Shown: positions 28,832 to 39,114, counted from the first letter of the stretch. The stretch is DNA of 64,000 nucleotides from Thiomicrorhabdus sp. Kp2 (GCF_000478585.1 NZ_ARWI01000001.1:1302001-1366000), one strand, 5' to 3'. The notes: a model not told the origin generated them from the letters alone. Numbers and translations are program-made.

Positions 28832-31111
28832 TTAATACATCTCTTGTGGATCCACATCAATGCTCCAACGCACTTTACGGGTTAAGGGACTGTTATAGAT
28901 ATGAGGGTGCATTTCAGACAATAGGCGGTGTAAGTCGGCTCGATTGCTTGATTGCAACATTAATTGATAACGGTAACGACCTTGACGACGTAACATGGGC
29001 GCAGAAACGGGTCCCCAAAAATCAATATTACCTTCAACCAGTTTTGATTCTTGCCACTGTTTCCAATAATTTTCTAACCCCGCTTTTAGCGAATGTAAAA
29101 AGGCCATGCCATCATTTGGCTGAGTGGCTTCGGCTCGAATCAAAATTTGATATTTATAAGGAGGCAGCTTGGCTTTTTGACGCTCCTCTAACGCTTTTTC
29201 AGAAAAAGCGGAGTAGCCTTTTTGTACCAGGGTGGTTAATAAAGGGTGGTCTGGATGATGGGTTTGAATCAATACTTCACCTGGCTTTTCGGCACGTCCT
29301 GCACGTCCTGAAACCTGTAAAATCAGTTGTGCCATTCTTTCAGATGCTCGGTAATCGGCACTAAACAAACCTTGGTCAATATCCAATAAACCCACCAAGG
29401 TCACATTCGGAAAATCATGGCCTTTGGCCAACATTTGCGTACCAATCAAAATATCCGTTTCACCACGCTGCGCTTTACCAGTAAGTTCGGCCATAGATCC
29501 TTTTAGACGAGTGGTATCTCTATCCACTCGTAAGATACGTTTATCTGGAAACCACTCTTGAATGGTCTCCTCTAAGCGCTCGGTACCTTGCCCGACTTTT
29601 ACAAACTCTTCGCTACCACAACTTGGGCAACATGAGGGTTTTGCAAGCTGTTCATCACAATGATGGCATTGCAAATAACCTAAGTCGGCATCGGGCTGAT
29701 TAGGGTCGTAGATACGATGAAAAGTCATATTAGCATCACAACTTGGGCAAGCCGCTTGCCAACCGCATTCATGACACATTAGAACTGGCGCAAAACCACG
29801 GCGATTTAAAAACAGTAATACTTGACCATGGTTTTCTAGGTGTTTTGTCATGGCGGTTTTTAACGGACGAGAAACCCCCTCTTGTACTTTTTCACCTCGA
29901 ATATCCAATAATTTGAGGGATGGCAATTTGGCCACGCCCGCACGTTGTTTTAAATGCAGATGTTGATAGCGCCCTGTTTTGGCGTTATAAAGTGTTTCTA
30001 AACTGGGTGTGGCCGAACCTAATACGACGGGAATTTTTTCTCGGAAAGCACGCTGCACAATCATATCGCGTGCTGAATAACGAAAACCTTCTTGCTGTTT
30101 ATAAGAGAGGTCGTGCTCTTCATCAATAATGCATAGGCCGAGGTTTTCAAATGGGGTAAATATCGCTGAGCGTGTACCCAATAACACTTTAATTTGCCCT
30201 GTACGAATGAGATGCCAAGCGCAATGGCGTTCAGAATCATTCAAGCCTGAATGTAAGGCGGCCACTCGTGTTTGTAAAAACGCTTCAAAACGAGAAACCA
30301 TTTGTGGCGTTAAACCAATTTCTGGGACTAAAACCAACACCTGCTTATTTTGTTCAAGCATCGTCTGAATCATGCCTAAATAAACTTCTGTCTTACCGCT
30401 CCCCGTAATCCCTTCGAGCAAATAGGCTTTAAATTCAGCGCAATTCACCTTGTTACCCGTAACGGCATTCACGGCGGCTTGTTGGGCGTCATTTAAAGTA
30501 TGGTTGGGTGCGTTTGGGTAATCACTTTCTCGTAGGCAAGGCCCATAGGTCGATTCTAACCAGCCATTTTCAGTGAATTTTTTTACGCTACTTCGCCAGT
30601 TTTCTAGCTCGGCATTTAAGTCCGATTCGGACTTCAGTTGATTCTCTGAAAAAGCGTTAAACACCGCACGCTGGCGTAAAGCACGTTTTGAAATATCGTC
30701 CAATGTTTTGCTCTGACCTTGAACTGATAATCGCCAATATTGCATACCATTTATTTCAACGTCTTCACCAGCACGCAGACGTTTTGGCAAAGCCGCCATC
30801 ACCACTTCACCAATCGGCTCATGGTAATAATGGCTTGCCCAATTCAGTAAATCGATTTGCTTTAGTCCTAAAATCGGCTTGCTATCAATGACCTCCGTAA
30901 CGGCTTTAATTTTACTGAGCTCATAGTCTGCTGAGTCACTGATTGCCATGACAAAACCCAGTATTTTTTTATTTCTAAACGGTACCCACACTCGCCCACC
31001 AACCACCGCTTGTGGCTGCTGACCAGAGAGCAAATCGGTTTCAAGCAAATAGTCTAAAGGAAATAAAAACGGGCCTGGCACGGCGACCTTGGCGATTTTA
31101 AATGTCGGCAA
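28832..31111 (-). CDS. priA: Primosomal replication protein N' (PriA helicase)
   Basis: A 759-residue superfamily 2 helicase that restarts stalled replication forks. Walker A is GITGSGKTEVYL (about residue 235), Walker B is IIDEEHD, and eight cysteines between about 450 and 500 (CHECG, CPSC, CHHC, CPSC) form the two zinc sites of PriA. Length is normal. It is transcribed alone. Confidence 0.97.
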   Translation of the reverse strand: MPTFKIAKVAVPGPFLFPLDYLLETDLLSGQQPQAVVGGRVWVPFRNKKILGFVMAISDSADYELSKIKAVTEVIDSKPILGLKQIDLLNWASHYYHEPIGEVVMAALPKRLRAGEDVEINGMQYWRLSVQGQSKTLDDISKRALRQRAVFNAFSENQLKSESDLNAELENWRSSVKKFTENGWLESTYGPCLRESDYPNAPNHTLNDAQQAAVNAVTGNKVNCAEFKAYLLEGITGSGKTEVYLGMIQTMLEQNKQVLVLVPEIGLTPQMVSRFEAFLQTRVAALHSGLNDSERHCAWHLIRTGQIKVLLGTRSAIFTPFENLGLCIIDEEHDLSYKQQEGFRYSARDMIVQRAFREKIPVVLGSATPSLETLYNAKTGRYQHLHLKQRAGVAKLPSLKLLDIRGEKVQEGVSRPLKTAMTKHLENHGQVLLFLNRRGFAPVLMCHECGWQAACPSCDANMTFHRIYDPNQPDADLGYLQCHHCDEQLAKPSCCPSCGSEEFVKVGQGTERLEETIQEWFPDKRILRVDRDTTRLKGSMAELTGKAQRGETDILIGTQMLAKGHDFPNVTLVGLLDIDQGLFSADYRASERMAQLILQVSGRAGRAEKPGEVLIQTHHPDHPLLTTLVQKGYSAFSEKALEERQKAKLPPYKYQILIRAEATQPNDGMAFLHSLKAGLENYWKQWQESKLVEGNIDFWGPVSAPMLRRQGRYRYQLMLQSSNRADLHRLLSEMHPHIYNSPLTRKVRWSIDVDPQEMY

Positions 31112-31375
31112 ATTAAATCTCTAATTGTAAATAGGCGGTTCAACCTCACAAAGGTTATAAAAAGCCTAATTTGTGGTTTTTAATGTAAAAGCATTTTACC
31201 GCTATTCGATTCTTCTGGGCGAAAACTCTCTTTTGTGCAATAACAATTCACAAACTTTCACATTTGTTGCAATTTGTTATTCTAGACTTGGAACTAAGGG
31301 ATAACCCAAGTTAACAAAATTAACCAAATCAACCGCCGTTATCTAAACAAAAATTCACTCTCAGGAGATACCAAC

Positions 31376-31783
31376 ATGTTAAAAAAATTAACTGTCATTC
31401 TATTGAGTAGTTCTGTTTTATTGGCCTCTGGATGTGCCACATCACAATCGGTGAAAGTCAGTAGCCACCATCAAGTTTCACCCAGCACCCATGTCAGCTT
31501 ATATTTTAGTTCAAGCGACCGTGCACGAATTAAAGGCTACTACCTATATAACTATAGGGATATGCGACGTATGCCTCCTCGGCATAAAAAACGTCACACT
31601 CGAAACTTTGAACGTCATCACGCTCTACCAAGACATTTAAGTTATACACGTCTACCTTATGAATTAGAGAGACATTTACCTCCGTTACCACGCGACTACA
31701 TTCGAATTCGGATTGGCGAAGACATCGCCATTATGAATACACGAACCCGTGTGATTTACGATGTGATGTGGTTTTTAGAATAA
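31376..31783 (+). CDS. Basic lipoprotein, unknown function
   Basis: A 135-residue protein with a lipobox (LLASGC, cysteine at residue 20), so it is probably attached to the outer or inner membrane. The mature part is rich in Arg, His, Tyr and Pro (for example MPPRHKKRHTRNFERHH), with a C-terminal IRIGEDIAIMNTRTRVIYDV segment that recalls RcnB-like periplasmic proteins. That resemblance is weak. Good AGGAG site before the ATG. The next gene is also a histidine-rich lipoprotein. Confidence 0.75.
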   Translation: MLKKLTVILLSSSVLLASGCATSQSVKVSSHHQVSPSTHVSLYFSSSDRARIKGYYLYNYRDMRRMPPRHKKRHTRNFERHHALPRHLSYTRLPYELERHLPPLPRDYIRIRIGEDIAIMNTRTRVIYDVMWFLE

Positions 31784-31808
31784 CCTCTATTTAACACACA
31801 TTAAAACA

Positions 31809-31820
31809 ACCAGGCCTGGT
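31809..31820. repeat. CCAGGCCTGG-family palindrome between two lipoprotein genes
   Basis: ACCAGGCCTGGT stands alone in the 83-base gap. A short inverted pair, AAAGCC and GGGCTTT, follows closely but the two do not form a typical terminator. Confidence 0.85.
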
Positions 31821-31866
31821 AACTCTAAAAGCCGGGCTTTGTTGACAAGTAAAATGAGGAATTGTT

Positions 31867-32427
31867 ATGAAAACGTTCAATACACATAAAGTGGTTATAT
31901 TAGCTCTATTAGCAATAGCAACAACGGGTTTAACAGGTTGTATGCATCATACAGTGGTCTCTTCACACCCTGTTTCACATGCGCATCACAACAAAGTACT
32001 AATCAGTTCCAATAGTGCTTACTATGAACGTTATGGATATCCATCTTCATACTATGAGCCACACTATCAACCTAAAACCATTGTGGTGAAAAAGGTGAAA
32101 GTTGTACCAGTTAAGACCATTTATAAAGACATCCATTATAAAAACCATCATCACCACAAACCCATCCACTCAAAACCACATAGACCAGAATCGAAAACCG
32201 TTTATAAAAAACACGACAAGCACCATAAAAGCGTCACTTCACAGAAAAGAATGCCGATTAAACATTATGATAAACCCAAAATAATGCATGAAAATAGCCT
32301 TACTAAAAACCGTTATGCAAACATGAAACCCCAAAAAGAGAAGAATCATAAAGAACGAAAAAACGATAGATCAGACTCTCAAACAGAAAGAAAATCGCAT
32401 TACAAACAGCAAGCCAATGCTCGTTAA
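31867..32427 (+). CDS. Histidine/lysine-rich lipoprotein, unknown function
   Basis: A 186-residue protein with signal peptide and lipobox (TGLTGC, cysteine at residue 25). The mature chain is very rich in His, Lys and Tyr, with clusters such as HHHHKPIHSKPH near residue 97 and many KH pairs. No domain is recognised. The composition suggests binding of metal ions or of acidic polymers, which is inference only. It follows the other lipoprotein gene in the same direction with an 83-base gap. Confidence 0.75.
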   Translation: MKTFNTHKVVILALLAIATTGLTGCMHHTVVSSHPVSHAHHNKVLISSNSAYYERYGYPSSYYEPHYQPKTIVVKKVKVVPVKTIYKDIHYKNHHHHKPIHSKPHRPESKTVYKKHDKHHKSVTSQKRMPIKHYDKPKIMHENSLTKNRYANMKPQKEKNHKERKNDRSDSQTERKSHYKQQANAR

Positions 32428-32605
32428 TTAGGCCAAACCTGCTCTGTTAAAACCTCATGCGCTTTACAAAACCGAGGGGGAATTTAACCCATTTTAGCTA
32501 AAGATTCTTCATACAAAGAGCTCTATAATGAGAAAGTACCCGTTAAATGGGTAAAAACGTTAAAATACAAACTATTATTTACTCATTATTTAGACTCTTT
32601 TAGCT

Positions 32606-33178
32606 ATGTCGTTATCTGAAAAATTGTTAAGTTTTGTGATTAAACAAAACCATTTCCAAAAAAACTTAGGCCAAGTTGTCGCCTGGGGAACATTATCACT
32701 CGTGTTAATTTCTGCTTTGGTTGTCGTATTGCGTTATGGTTTTAATGAAGGTTCTATCGCTCTACAAGAAAGCGTTATGTATAACCATGCTATTTTGTTT
32801 ATGCTCGGCATTGCTTATACCTATGAACAAGATAAACACGTTAGAGTGGATGTGTTTTATAGCCAGTTTAATGAACGACAAAAAGCCTGGACGAACCTTT
32901 TAGGCACACTCTTTTTTGCTCTACCTGTTATGACCTTTATTATTTGGTCTGGCTGGGAATATGTAACCACTAGCTGGCAAATTCAAGAAGGTTCTGCAGA
33001 AGCTGGCGGACTCGCCTATTTATATATTCTTAAAACCTTTATTCTCATTATGGCAGGCCTGGTAAGTTTGCAAGCCTTATCCATTCTAATTCAGTCGGCT
33101 TTAACCCTGTTTTCAGAACCTACCCTAATAATAGAATCAGACGCTGATCATAATATTGAAACGGAGGGTAAACTCTAA
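32606..33178 (+). CDS. dctQ: TRAP transporter small permease (DctQ type)
   Basis: A 190-residue protein with four membrane helices and the DctQ-type motif region (YTYEQDKHVRVDVFY, about residues 72-86). With DctM it forms the membrane part of a sodium-driven TRAP importer for organic acids. The stop overlaps the DctM start by one base. A CAGGCCTGG core is read as AGL. No gene for the periplasmic receptor DctP is adjacent. Confidence 0.9.
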   Translation: MSLSEKLLSFVIKQNHFQKNLGQVVAWGTLSLVLISALVVVLRYGFNEGSIALQESVMYNHAILFMLGIAYTYEQDKHVRVDVFYSQFNERQKAWTNLLGTLFFALPVMTFIIWSGWEYVTTSWQIQEGSAEAGGLAYLYILKTFILIMAGLVSLQALSILIQSALTLFSEPTLIIESDADHNIETEGKL

Positions 33179-34551
33179 TGGAATGGTTAGCCCTTGTTTT
33201 ATTTGCTTTGGTATTTATTGCCCTTTTAACGGGCTTTCCAGTTGCTTTTACTCTAGCTGGTGTCTCTTTAATTTTTGCTTTATTTGCCAATTTATTTGGC
33301 GTATTTGATATGGCTTTTTTGCAAAGTATTCCTAACCGAATCTTTAGCATTATGAATAACAGCAATTTAATTGCGGTACCGCTTTTTGTCTTTATGGGCA
33401 TTATGCTTGAGCAATCTAAAATCGCCGAATCTCTATTGCAAACCATGGAAGAGGTCATGCGCGGCGTAAAAGGCGGATTAGGGATTGCCGTGATTATAGT
33501 GGGTGCGCTATTAGCAGCCAGCACGGGGATTGTTGGTGCAACAGTTGTCACCATGGGCTTACTTGCCTTGCCTACGATGTTAAAACAAGGCTACTGCCCT
33601 AAAGTTGCCAGTGGCACTATTTGTGCGTCGGGCACTTTAGGACAAATTATCCCGCCATCTATCGTGCTGATTTTATTAGGTGATGTACTCTCCTCTTCTT
33701 ACCAACAAGCGCAGTTAAATCAAGGTATTTTCTCACCTGAAACCTTATCGGTTGGTGATCTGTTTGTAGGTGCCTTGTTACCAGGCCTGCTATTGGTAGT
33801 GGCCTACATGGGTTACATTATATTTAAAGCGATAACCAAACCAGAACAGATTCCAAACCACTCTGGCGAACCCGTTGCACCAGGTCTGCTAGGTCGCGTA
33901 ATTAAAAGTTTATTACCGCCGCTATTACTCATCTTATTGGTATTAGGTTCTATTTTAGGTGGCTTTGCTACTCCAACCGAAGCGGCATCTTTAGGTGCGT
34001 TGGGTGCCTTGTTACTGGCATTGAGTAATCGCAAACTAGACATCGCCACATTGCAAACCGTTATGCAAAATACCCTTCAAGTCACCAGTATGATTTTCTT
34101 AATTTTTATTGGTGCAGCTTTTTTCTCGCTGGTTTTCCGAGGTTTGGGTGGTGATGACTTAATTACCGAACTGCTTACTGATTTACCTGGTGGCGTTTTT
34201 ACGGCCATGTTAATTGTTATGGTATTAATGTTTATTTTAGGGTTCTTTTTGGACTTTATTGAAATCACCTATGTCGTGGTACCAGTGGTCGCGCCTATTT
34301 TATTGATGATGGGGGTAGACCCAATTTGGCTAGGTATTATGATTGCTATTAACCTACAAACAGCTTTTTTAACCCCGCCATTTGGTTTTGCTCTTTTCTA
34401 TTTACGAGGTGTGGCACCACCAGAACTGAAAACCACCGACATTTACAAAGGCACGATTCCCTTTATACTCATACAATTAGGTATGTTAGGGGTTTTAGCG
34501 ATATGGCCAGAAATAGTCACCTGGTTACCAGGCCTGGTTTATTCGGCGTAA
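33178..34551 (+). CDS. dctM: TRAP transporter large permease (DctM type)
   Basis: A 457-residue permease with about 12-14 membrane helices and typical DctM motifs (GFPVAFTLAG near the start, ASTGIVGATVVTMG near residue 114, PPSIVLI near 160). It carries the substrate path. Substrate cannot be read from sequence; the sizes of both permeases resemble the group that transports mannitol or chloroaromatic acids. Ends in PGL coded by a CCAGGCCTGG copy. The receptor protein must be encoded elsewhere. Confidence 0.92.
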   Translation: MEWLALVLFALVFIALLTGFPVAFTLAGVSLIFALFANLFGVFDMAFLQSIPNRIFSIMNNSNLIAVPLFVFMGIMLEQSKIAESLLQTMEEVMRGVKGGLGIAVIIVGALLAASTGIVGATVVTMGLLALPTMLKQGYCPKVASGTICASGTLGQIIPPSIVLILLGDVLSSSYQQAQLNQGIFSPETLSVGDLFVGALLPGLLLVVAYMGYIIFKAITKPEQIPNHSGEPVAPGLLGRVIKSLLPPLLLILLVLGSILGGFATPTEAASLGALGALLLALSNRKLDIATLQTVMQNTLQVTSMIFLIFIGAAFFSLVFRGLGGDDLITELLTDLPGGVFTAMLIVMVLMFILGFFLDFIEITYVVVPVVAPILLMMGVDPIWLGIMIAINLQTAFLTPPFGFALFYLRGVAPPELKTTDIYKGTIPFILIQLGMLGVLAIWPEIVTWLPGLVYSA

Positions 34552-34656
34552 AAAAACTTGGTAATACGTAATCATGTGGCTTTCAAGAACTCTTAACATA
34601 GGCTAGAATCAGACACTCTTTCGTGACTTAACCTAACGCCAGGACGTTTTCTGCCA

Positions 34657-36777
34657 ATGGATGTAGATCCACAATTTACAAAGCTTGAAAAAACCGTACT
34701 GCGTTTAAAAGAAGAGCGCGAAAATAAACGTGAAATTTTTGACGCTATTCACGACGGTATTATCGTATTTAAAAACAACTGGTCAGTTCAAAGCATTAAC
34801 AAACAAGCTAAAAGTTTATTGTCTATAAACGATAACTTTTTACTTGAAGAGATGCCGCTTCCTCTTTTTAAAAACAAAAAGACCACCATTACATTTAAAC
34901 TCGACAGCTGGCTAAAGCGCATCAAAGAAAACCCAACCTCTGAAGCCTCTGAAATTCTGATTTGGCACTCCGAACCCAGTACACTAAAAAGCACCCCCTT
35001 TCTATTCAGTGCAAAAGCGCTCTTAAATAAAAAAGGCAAGGTCAAAAATATCCTTCTAGCGATTTACGACCGAAGCATTCATAGCCAAGCCGATGAGCAA
35101 AAACGCCTAATGCAAGCCGCTTTTGATAGCTACAATGCTCAATTCATTTCTAATGAAAAAGGCTACATCATTAAACCTAATGAAAGCTTTATTGCCATGT
35201 CAGGACTCTCCGCTGAGCGTTTAAAAAAGATGACATTAATGCAATGGATTGAGCAACAAGTTACCTTAAAAAACGATACCAATGGCTTACTTAAAAGCCT
35301 TATAGAACAACGTTTTTGGAGTGGTGAAGTTGAAATTCATCCAACTGAAGAGATGACTTTTTATGCGATATTAAGCATCTCCATGATTCTTGACTCAGAA
35401 TCGAACATTGAGCATTACATTGTTTCCCTACAAAACATTACGGATATTAAAGAAGCGCACAGTCAAATTGAACACATGGCGTTTTACGACAATTTAACAG
35501 GCCTGGCAAACCGAAAACTCGCTATCGAATATATTAACTCAGCGATTAAAAATCACCGACGCCACCATACTTATAGCGCATTACTTTATATTAATATCGA
35601 TCGCTTTAAGGGCATTAATGATGCGTTTGGGCGTAAAACTGGCGACCGATTTCTTAAAAAACTGGCCTATGTATTAAAGAAGGTACTGAGAGAAGAGGAT
35701 CAAATTGCGCGTGTGGGTGGCGATGAGTTTGTAATCTCAACCCAAGATAGAGAATCTAACCCTGAAAATGCACTTCGCAATGCGACTAAACTTGCTCATA
35801 AGATTTCCAACGCTTTAAATCATCATTTTTTAGTTGATGAGTTAACGCTTCATAGCTCTGCAAGAATTGGCATGATTATTTACCCTGGAGAGAATGATTC
35901 AGCAGAAAGCTTACTCATCAATGCTGATTTAGCGGTTAGCAAAGCCAAGCTCGTCAAGAAAAAACATAAAATCTTTGTTTATGAACCCTCTTTAAGTGAA
36001 GAAGTTAAAAGTAAGCGCCAATTAGAAAACGATCTGATTCTTGCGCATAAAAGAGGCGAAATTGCTCTCTATTATCAAGCGCAAGTCGATTCAAACACGC
36101 AACTTCGTGGTGCTGAAACTTTGGTAAGATGGAATCATCCTGAATTTGGATTTATCTCTCCAGTTAGGTTTATTCAAATTGCAGAAGAGAGTCGTCAAAT
36201 ATTAAAACTGGGTGCATGGATTATGCATCAAGCCTTTTTACAGGCCAAGCGTTGGAGTAAAAAGCATCCCGACTTTAATCTTTCAATCAATATCAGTCCC
36301 ATTCAATTCCATGAAGCCGACTTTATTGATAATGTCATTTCAGTACTAATTGAAACGCAAGTTAACCCTAAAAACATTACCTTAGAATTGACTGAAGGTG
36401 TATTAATTTCGGACACAGAAAGTGCCGTTGAAAAAATAGATCGTTTAGTGGAAGTGGGCTTTAAAGTCTCAATTGATGATTTTGGAACGGGTTACTCTTC
36501 GCTCAGCTACTTTCAACGGTTACCGATTAATGAGCTTAAAATTGACAAAAGCTTTATTTCAAACGTGCCCAATAGTAAAGAAGACGTCGCCATTGTTGAA
36601 TCGATTGTTCGTCTTGCACAAAGTAAAAACTTACTCATAGTCGCTGAAGGCGTTGAAACACAAGAACAAGTTGATTTTTTAAAACAACAGCCTGATGACA
36701 TCCTTATTCAAGGCTACTTTTATAGCAGACCCTGCCCTGCAGATGAATTTGAACGCGGTTTTTTAAAAATGAATTAA
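34657..36777 (+). CDS. PAS-GGDEF-EAL cyclic di-GMP protein, copy 1
   Basis: A 706-residue cytoplasmic protein: two PAS-like domains (about 15-130 and 140-270), GGDEF (about 285-440) and EAL (about 460-700). The GGDEF signature is intact (RVGGDEF) with an upstream RxxD inhibitory site (REED). The EAL motif reads ETL, but other catalytic residues are present (INISPIQFHE, LELTEGV, IDDFGTGYSSL, AEGVE). It could both make and break c-di-GMP. Copy 2 lies 85 bases downstream. Confidence 0.93.
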   Translation: MDVDPQFTKLEKTVLRLKEERENKREIFDAIHDGIIVFKNNWSVQSINKQAKSLLSINDNFLLEEMPLPLFKNKKTTITFKLDSWLKRIKENPTSEASEILIWHSEPSTLKSTPFLFSAKALLNKKGKVKNILLAIYDRSIHSQADEQKRLMQAAFDSYNAQFISNEKGYIIKPNESFIAMSGLSAERLKKMTLMQWIEQQVTLKNDTNGLLKSLIEQRFWSGEVEIHPTEEMTFYAILSISMILDSESNIEHYIVSLQNITDIKEAHSQIEHMAFYDNLTGLANRKLAIEYINSAIKNHRRHHTYSALLYINIDRFKGINDAFGRKTGDRFLKKLAYVLKKVLREEDQIARVGGDEFVISTQDRESNPENALRNATKLAHKISNALNHHFLVDELTLHSSARIGMIIYPGENDSAESLLINADLAVSKAKLVKKKHKIFVYEPSLSEEVKSKRQLENDLILAHKRGEIALYYQAQVDSNTQLRGAETLVRWNHPEFGFISPVRFIQIAEESRQILKLGAWIMHQAFLQAKRWSKKHPDFNLSINISPIQFHEADFIDNVISVLIETQVNPKNITLELTEGVLISDTESAVEKIDRLVEVGFKVSIDDFGTGYSSLSYFQRLPINELKIDKSFISNVPNSKEDVAIVESIVRLAQSKNLLIVAEGVETQEQVDFLKQQPDDILIQGYFYSRPCPADEFERGFLKMN

Positions 36778-36889
36778 AATCCTATATATCATTTTTTTGT
36801 TCATAAAAAGCAGTAGTGGTTTTCTTTACTCTTATTTTGTGTATTATGTTTTTATCAAATAAATGCAATGGGTATGCTTCATTTCAAAT

Positions 36890-39013
36890 ATGTCCCTTCT
36901 ACTTGCCAATTCAAATATAAACAGCATTGTTGATGAGCTTAACCAAGCCCATCTGCTGGAAAAGCAGCAAATTGCGGATAATTTTCGCGATGGGCTTTTG
37001 TTATTGTCTTTAAATTTAAAACCACAGTTGATTAATCGAAAGGCTCAAAACTACTTATTAAGCCAAACCGATACTGAATGTGTTTTAGATAGGCTAAAAG
37101 TCTATAGTCAAAAACGGAGTAATACGGCGTTTGATTTAAAAAACTGGTTATTAGAAAACCGACTCACCCAAGGCAGTAAAACAAGCCCGCTTTTATGGCT
37201 TAACAGCCATAATAAGACCCAAGCGACTGACTCAGTATTTATTCCCGTTTTATTCCAAGTCCACAAAATTCAATCACCCGACCATAAAACCGAAAGTCTA
37301 TTGATTCTGATTCAAGATCAATCCTTACAGATAAAAGCTGAAGCGCAAATCAAATTAATGGAGGCAAGCTATGCAGGTCAATTCATCACTGACTCTCATG
37401 GCTATATCACTCAACCTAACTACGCTTTTTCTGCCTATACGGGCCTAAAACCTGAAACACTTGAAAGAATGACCTACATTGAGTGGTTAAAAAAACAGGT
37501 GGTTTTTAAAGTCCCTTTTGACACAGTAATGGAAGCTCTATTAACGGATAATTGCTGGAGTGGTGAAGTGCAGCTTTCCCCCTCACCTAATACGCAATAT
37601 CATGCCGTATTAAGTCTTTCCATGATGACTGACAATAATCGCAATATTCAACATTTTATCGGTGTCTTGCAAGACATCACAGACATCCATGAAGCCCACA
37701 GTAAAATTGAACGCCTTGCCTATTATGACAATTTAACAGGCCTGGCTAATCGTACATTACTCAATAATCATTTAGGCTCAACCTTAGCGAATGTTGACCG
37801 CTCACAAAGTCATTCTGGATTGGCTTTAATTGATTTAGATAATTTTAAAATAATCAACGACACACTCGGGCATGCCATCGGTGATCAACTACTGATTTTA
37901 GTTTCACAAAAAATCATTCAACAAGTGTCCACTGATGCGCTTGTTGTTAGATTAGACGGCGATGAATTTGCGGTACTCATCAAAGAAATAAGCCAAGATG
38001 AAGAGGAAGCTAAAACTCAACTACTGAGTGTTGCCCATAAAATCCGTGCCGCTTTAGATGATCGTTATCAGATCTCTAATCGTTCACTACATATCACCGC
38101 AAGCATTGGCGCTTATATTTTCAATAAAGAACTGGATACCAAAGATTCTGATCAATTAGTCCGTCACAGCAACTTAGCCATGCATGAAGCTAAAAACCTA
38201 GGAGGCAACCAAGTTTACCTCTTTGAAGAACAGCTTAGAGACATTGCCAAACAGCGCCTAGAAATGCTTCAAGCCCTTAATCATTCTGAACTGGATAATG
38301 AATTTCAACTTTACTTTCAAGCGCAAGTTGACGCCAAAGGTAATACCGTGGGAGCCGAAACGTTGCTGAGATGGTTTCACCCAACATTAGGTCTCGTTCC
38401 TCCTGGACAATTCATCCCCGTTGCTGAAGAAGGTCGTCAAATTATTAAGATTGGCCTTTGGGTTATGCATAAGGCCTTTTTACAAGCTAAGGCCTGGAAC
38501 CAAAAATACGGCAATGTGCGTGTATCCATTAATATCAGCCCTATTCAGTTTCACGAACAAAGCTTTGTTGAACTGGTTATTGGCTTGGTGAAATTCACTC
38601 TTGTAAACCCAAACAACATTACATTGGAACTGACTGAAGGGGTTCTTATACGCAATACCGATTTGGCTTTACAAAAAATTCAACACCTAGTCAGCCTTGG
38701 TTTTCATATCTCTATTGATGACTTTGGCACAGGTTATTCGTCTTTAAGCTACTTACAAAAACTACCTATCCATGAGTTAAAAATAGACCAAAGCTTTATT
38801 CGACAAATACTCGATAGTGAAGATGACATGGCCATCGTCGAATCCATTGTTCGCTTAGCAGAAACCAAAAACCTCAATATTATCGCTGAAGGTGTCGAAA
38901 CCCAACAGCAGGCAGATTTTATACATGAACATCACAAAAACATCCTTATTCAAGGTTATTACTACTCTAAGCCTTGCCCAGCCAATGAATTTGAACAAAC
39001 CTTTTTAAAATAA
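36890..39013 (+). CDS. PAS-GGDEF-EAL cyclic di-GMP protein, copy 2
   Basis: A paralogue of the preceding gene with the same domain order. The GGDEF signature is altered to DGDEF and the RxxD inhibitory site is missing, so cyclase activity is doubtful; the EAL part has the same ETL change and conserved catalytic residues, so it is more likely a phosphodiesterase. The ATG at 36890 is chosen; an in-frame ATG at 36863 is possible. LTGLANR in both copies is encoded across a CAGGCCTGG core. Probably a local tandem duplication. Confidence 0.92.
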   Translation: MSLLLANSNINSIVDELNQAHLLEKQQIADNFRDGLLLLSLNLKPQLINRKAQNYLLSQTDTECVLDRLKVYSQKRSNTAFDLKNWLLENRLTQGSKTSPLLWLNSHNKTQATDSVFIPVLFQVHKIQSPDHKTESLLILIQDQSLQIKAEAQIKLMEASYAGQFITDSHGYITQPNYAFSAYTGLKPETLERMTYIEWLKKQVVFKVPFDTVMEALLTDNCWSGEVQLSPSPNTQYHAVLSLSMMTDNNRNIQHFIGVLQDITDIHEAHSKIERLAYYDNLTGLANRTLLNNHLGSTLANVDRSQSHSGLALIDLDNFKIINDTLGHAIGDQLLILVSQKIIQQVSTDALVVRLDGDEFAVLIKEISQDEEEAKTQLLSVAHKIRAALDDRYQISNRSLHITASIGAYIFNKELDTKDSDQLVRHSNLAMHEAKNLGGNQVYLFEEQLRDIAKQRLEMLQALNHSELDNEFQLYFQAQVDAKGNTVGAETLLRWFHPTLGLVPPGQFIPVAEEGRQIIKIGLWVMHKAFLQAKAWNQKYGNVRVSINISPIQFHEQSFVELVIGLVKFTLVNPNNITLELTEGVLIRNTDLALQKIQHLVSLGFHISIDDFGTGYSSLSYLQKLPIHELKIDQSFIRQILDSEDDMAIVESIVRLAETKNLNIIAEGVETQQQADFIHEHHKNILIQGYYYSKPCPANEFEQTFLK

Positions 39014-39114
39014 CAACCTCTCCAAATCCCCTTTTTTAACCCCCTTTTTCCCCCTTTATCACCCTTTATCACCCACCTGACAATCTCGAACCACAATTGC
39101 ACCCATTTGGTGAT

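Noticed and set aside
28795-29364. 189-codon open frame on the plus strand opposite priA
   Set aside because: It lies over conserved PriA sequence and has no recognisable protein features.
33120-33554. 144-codon open frame opposite dctQ and dctM
   Set aside because: Antisense of a membrane protein gene; the translation has no plausible fold.
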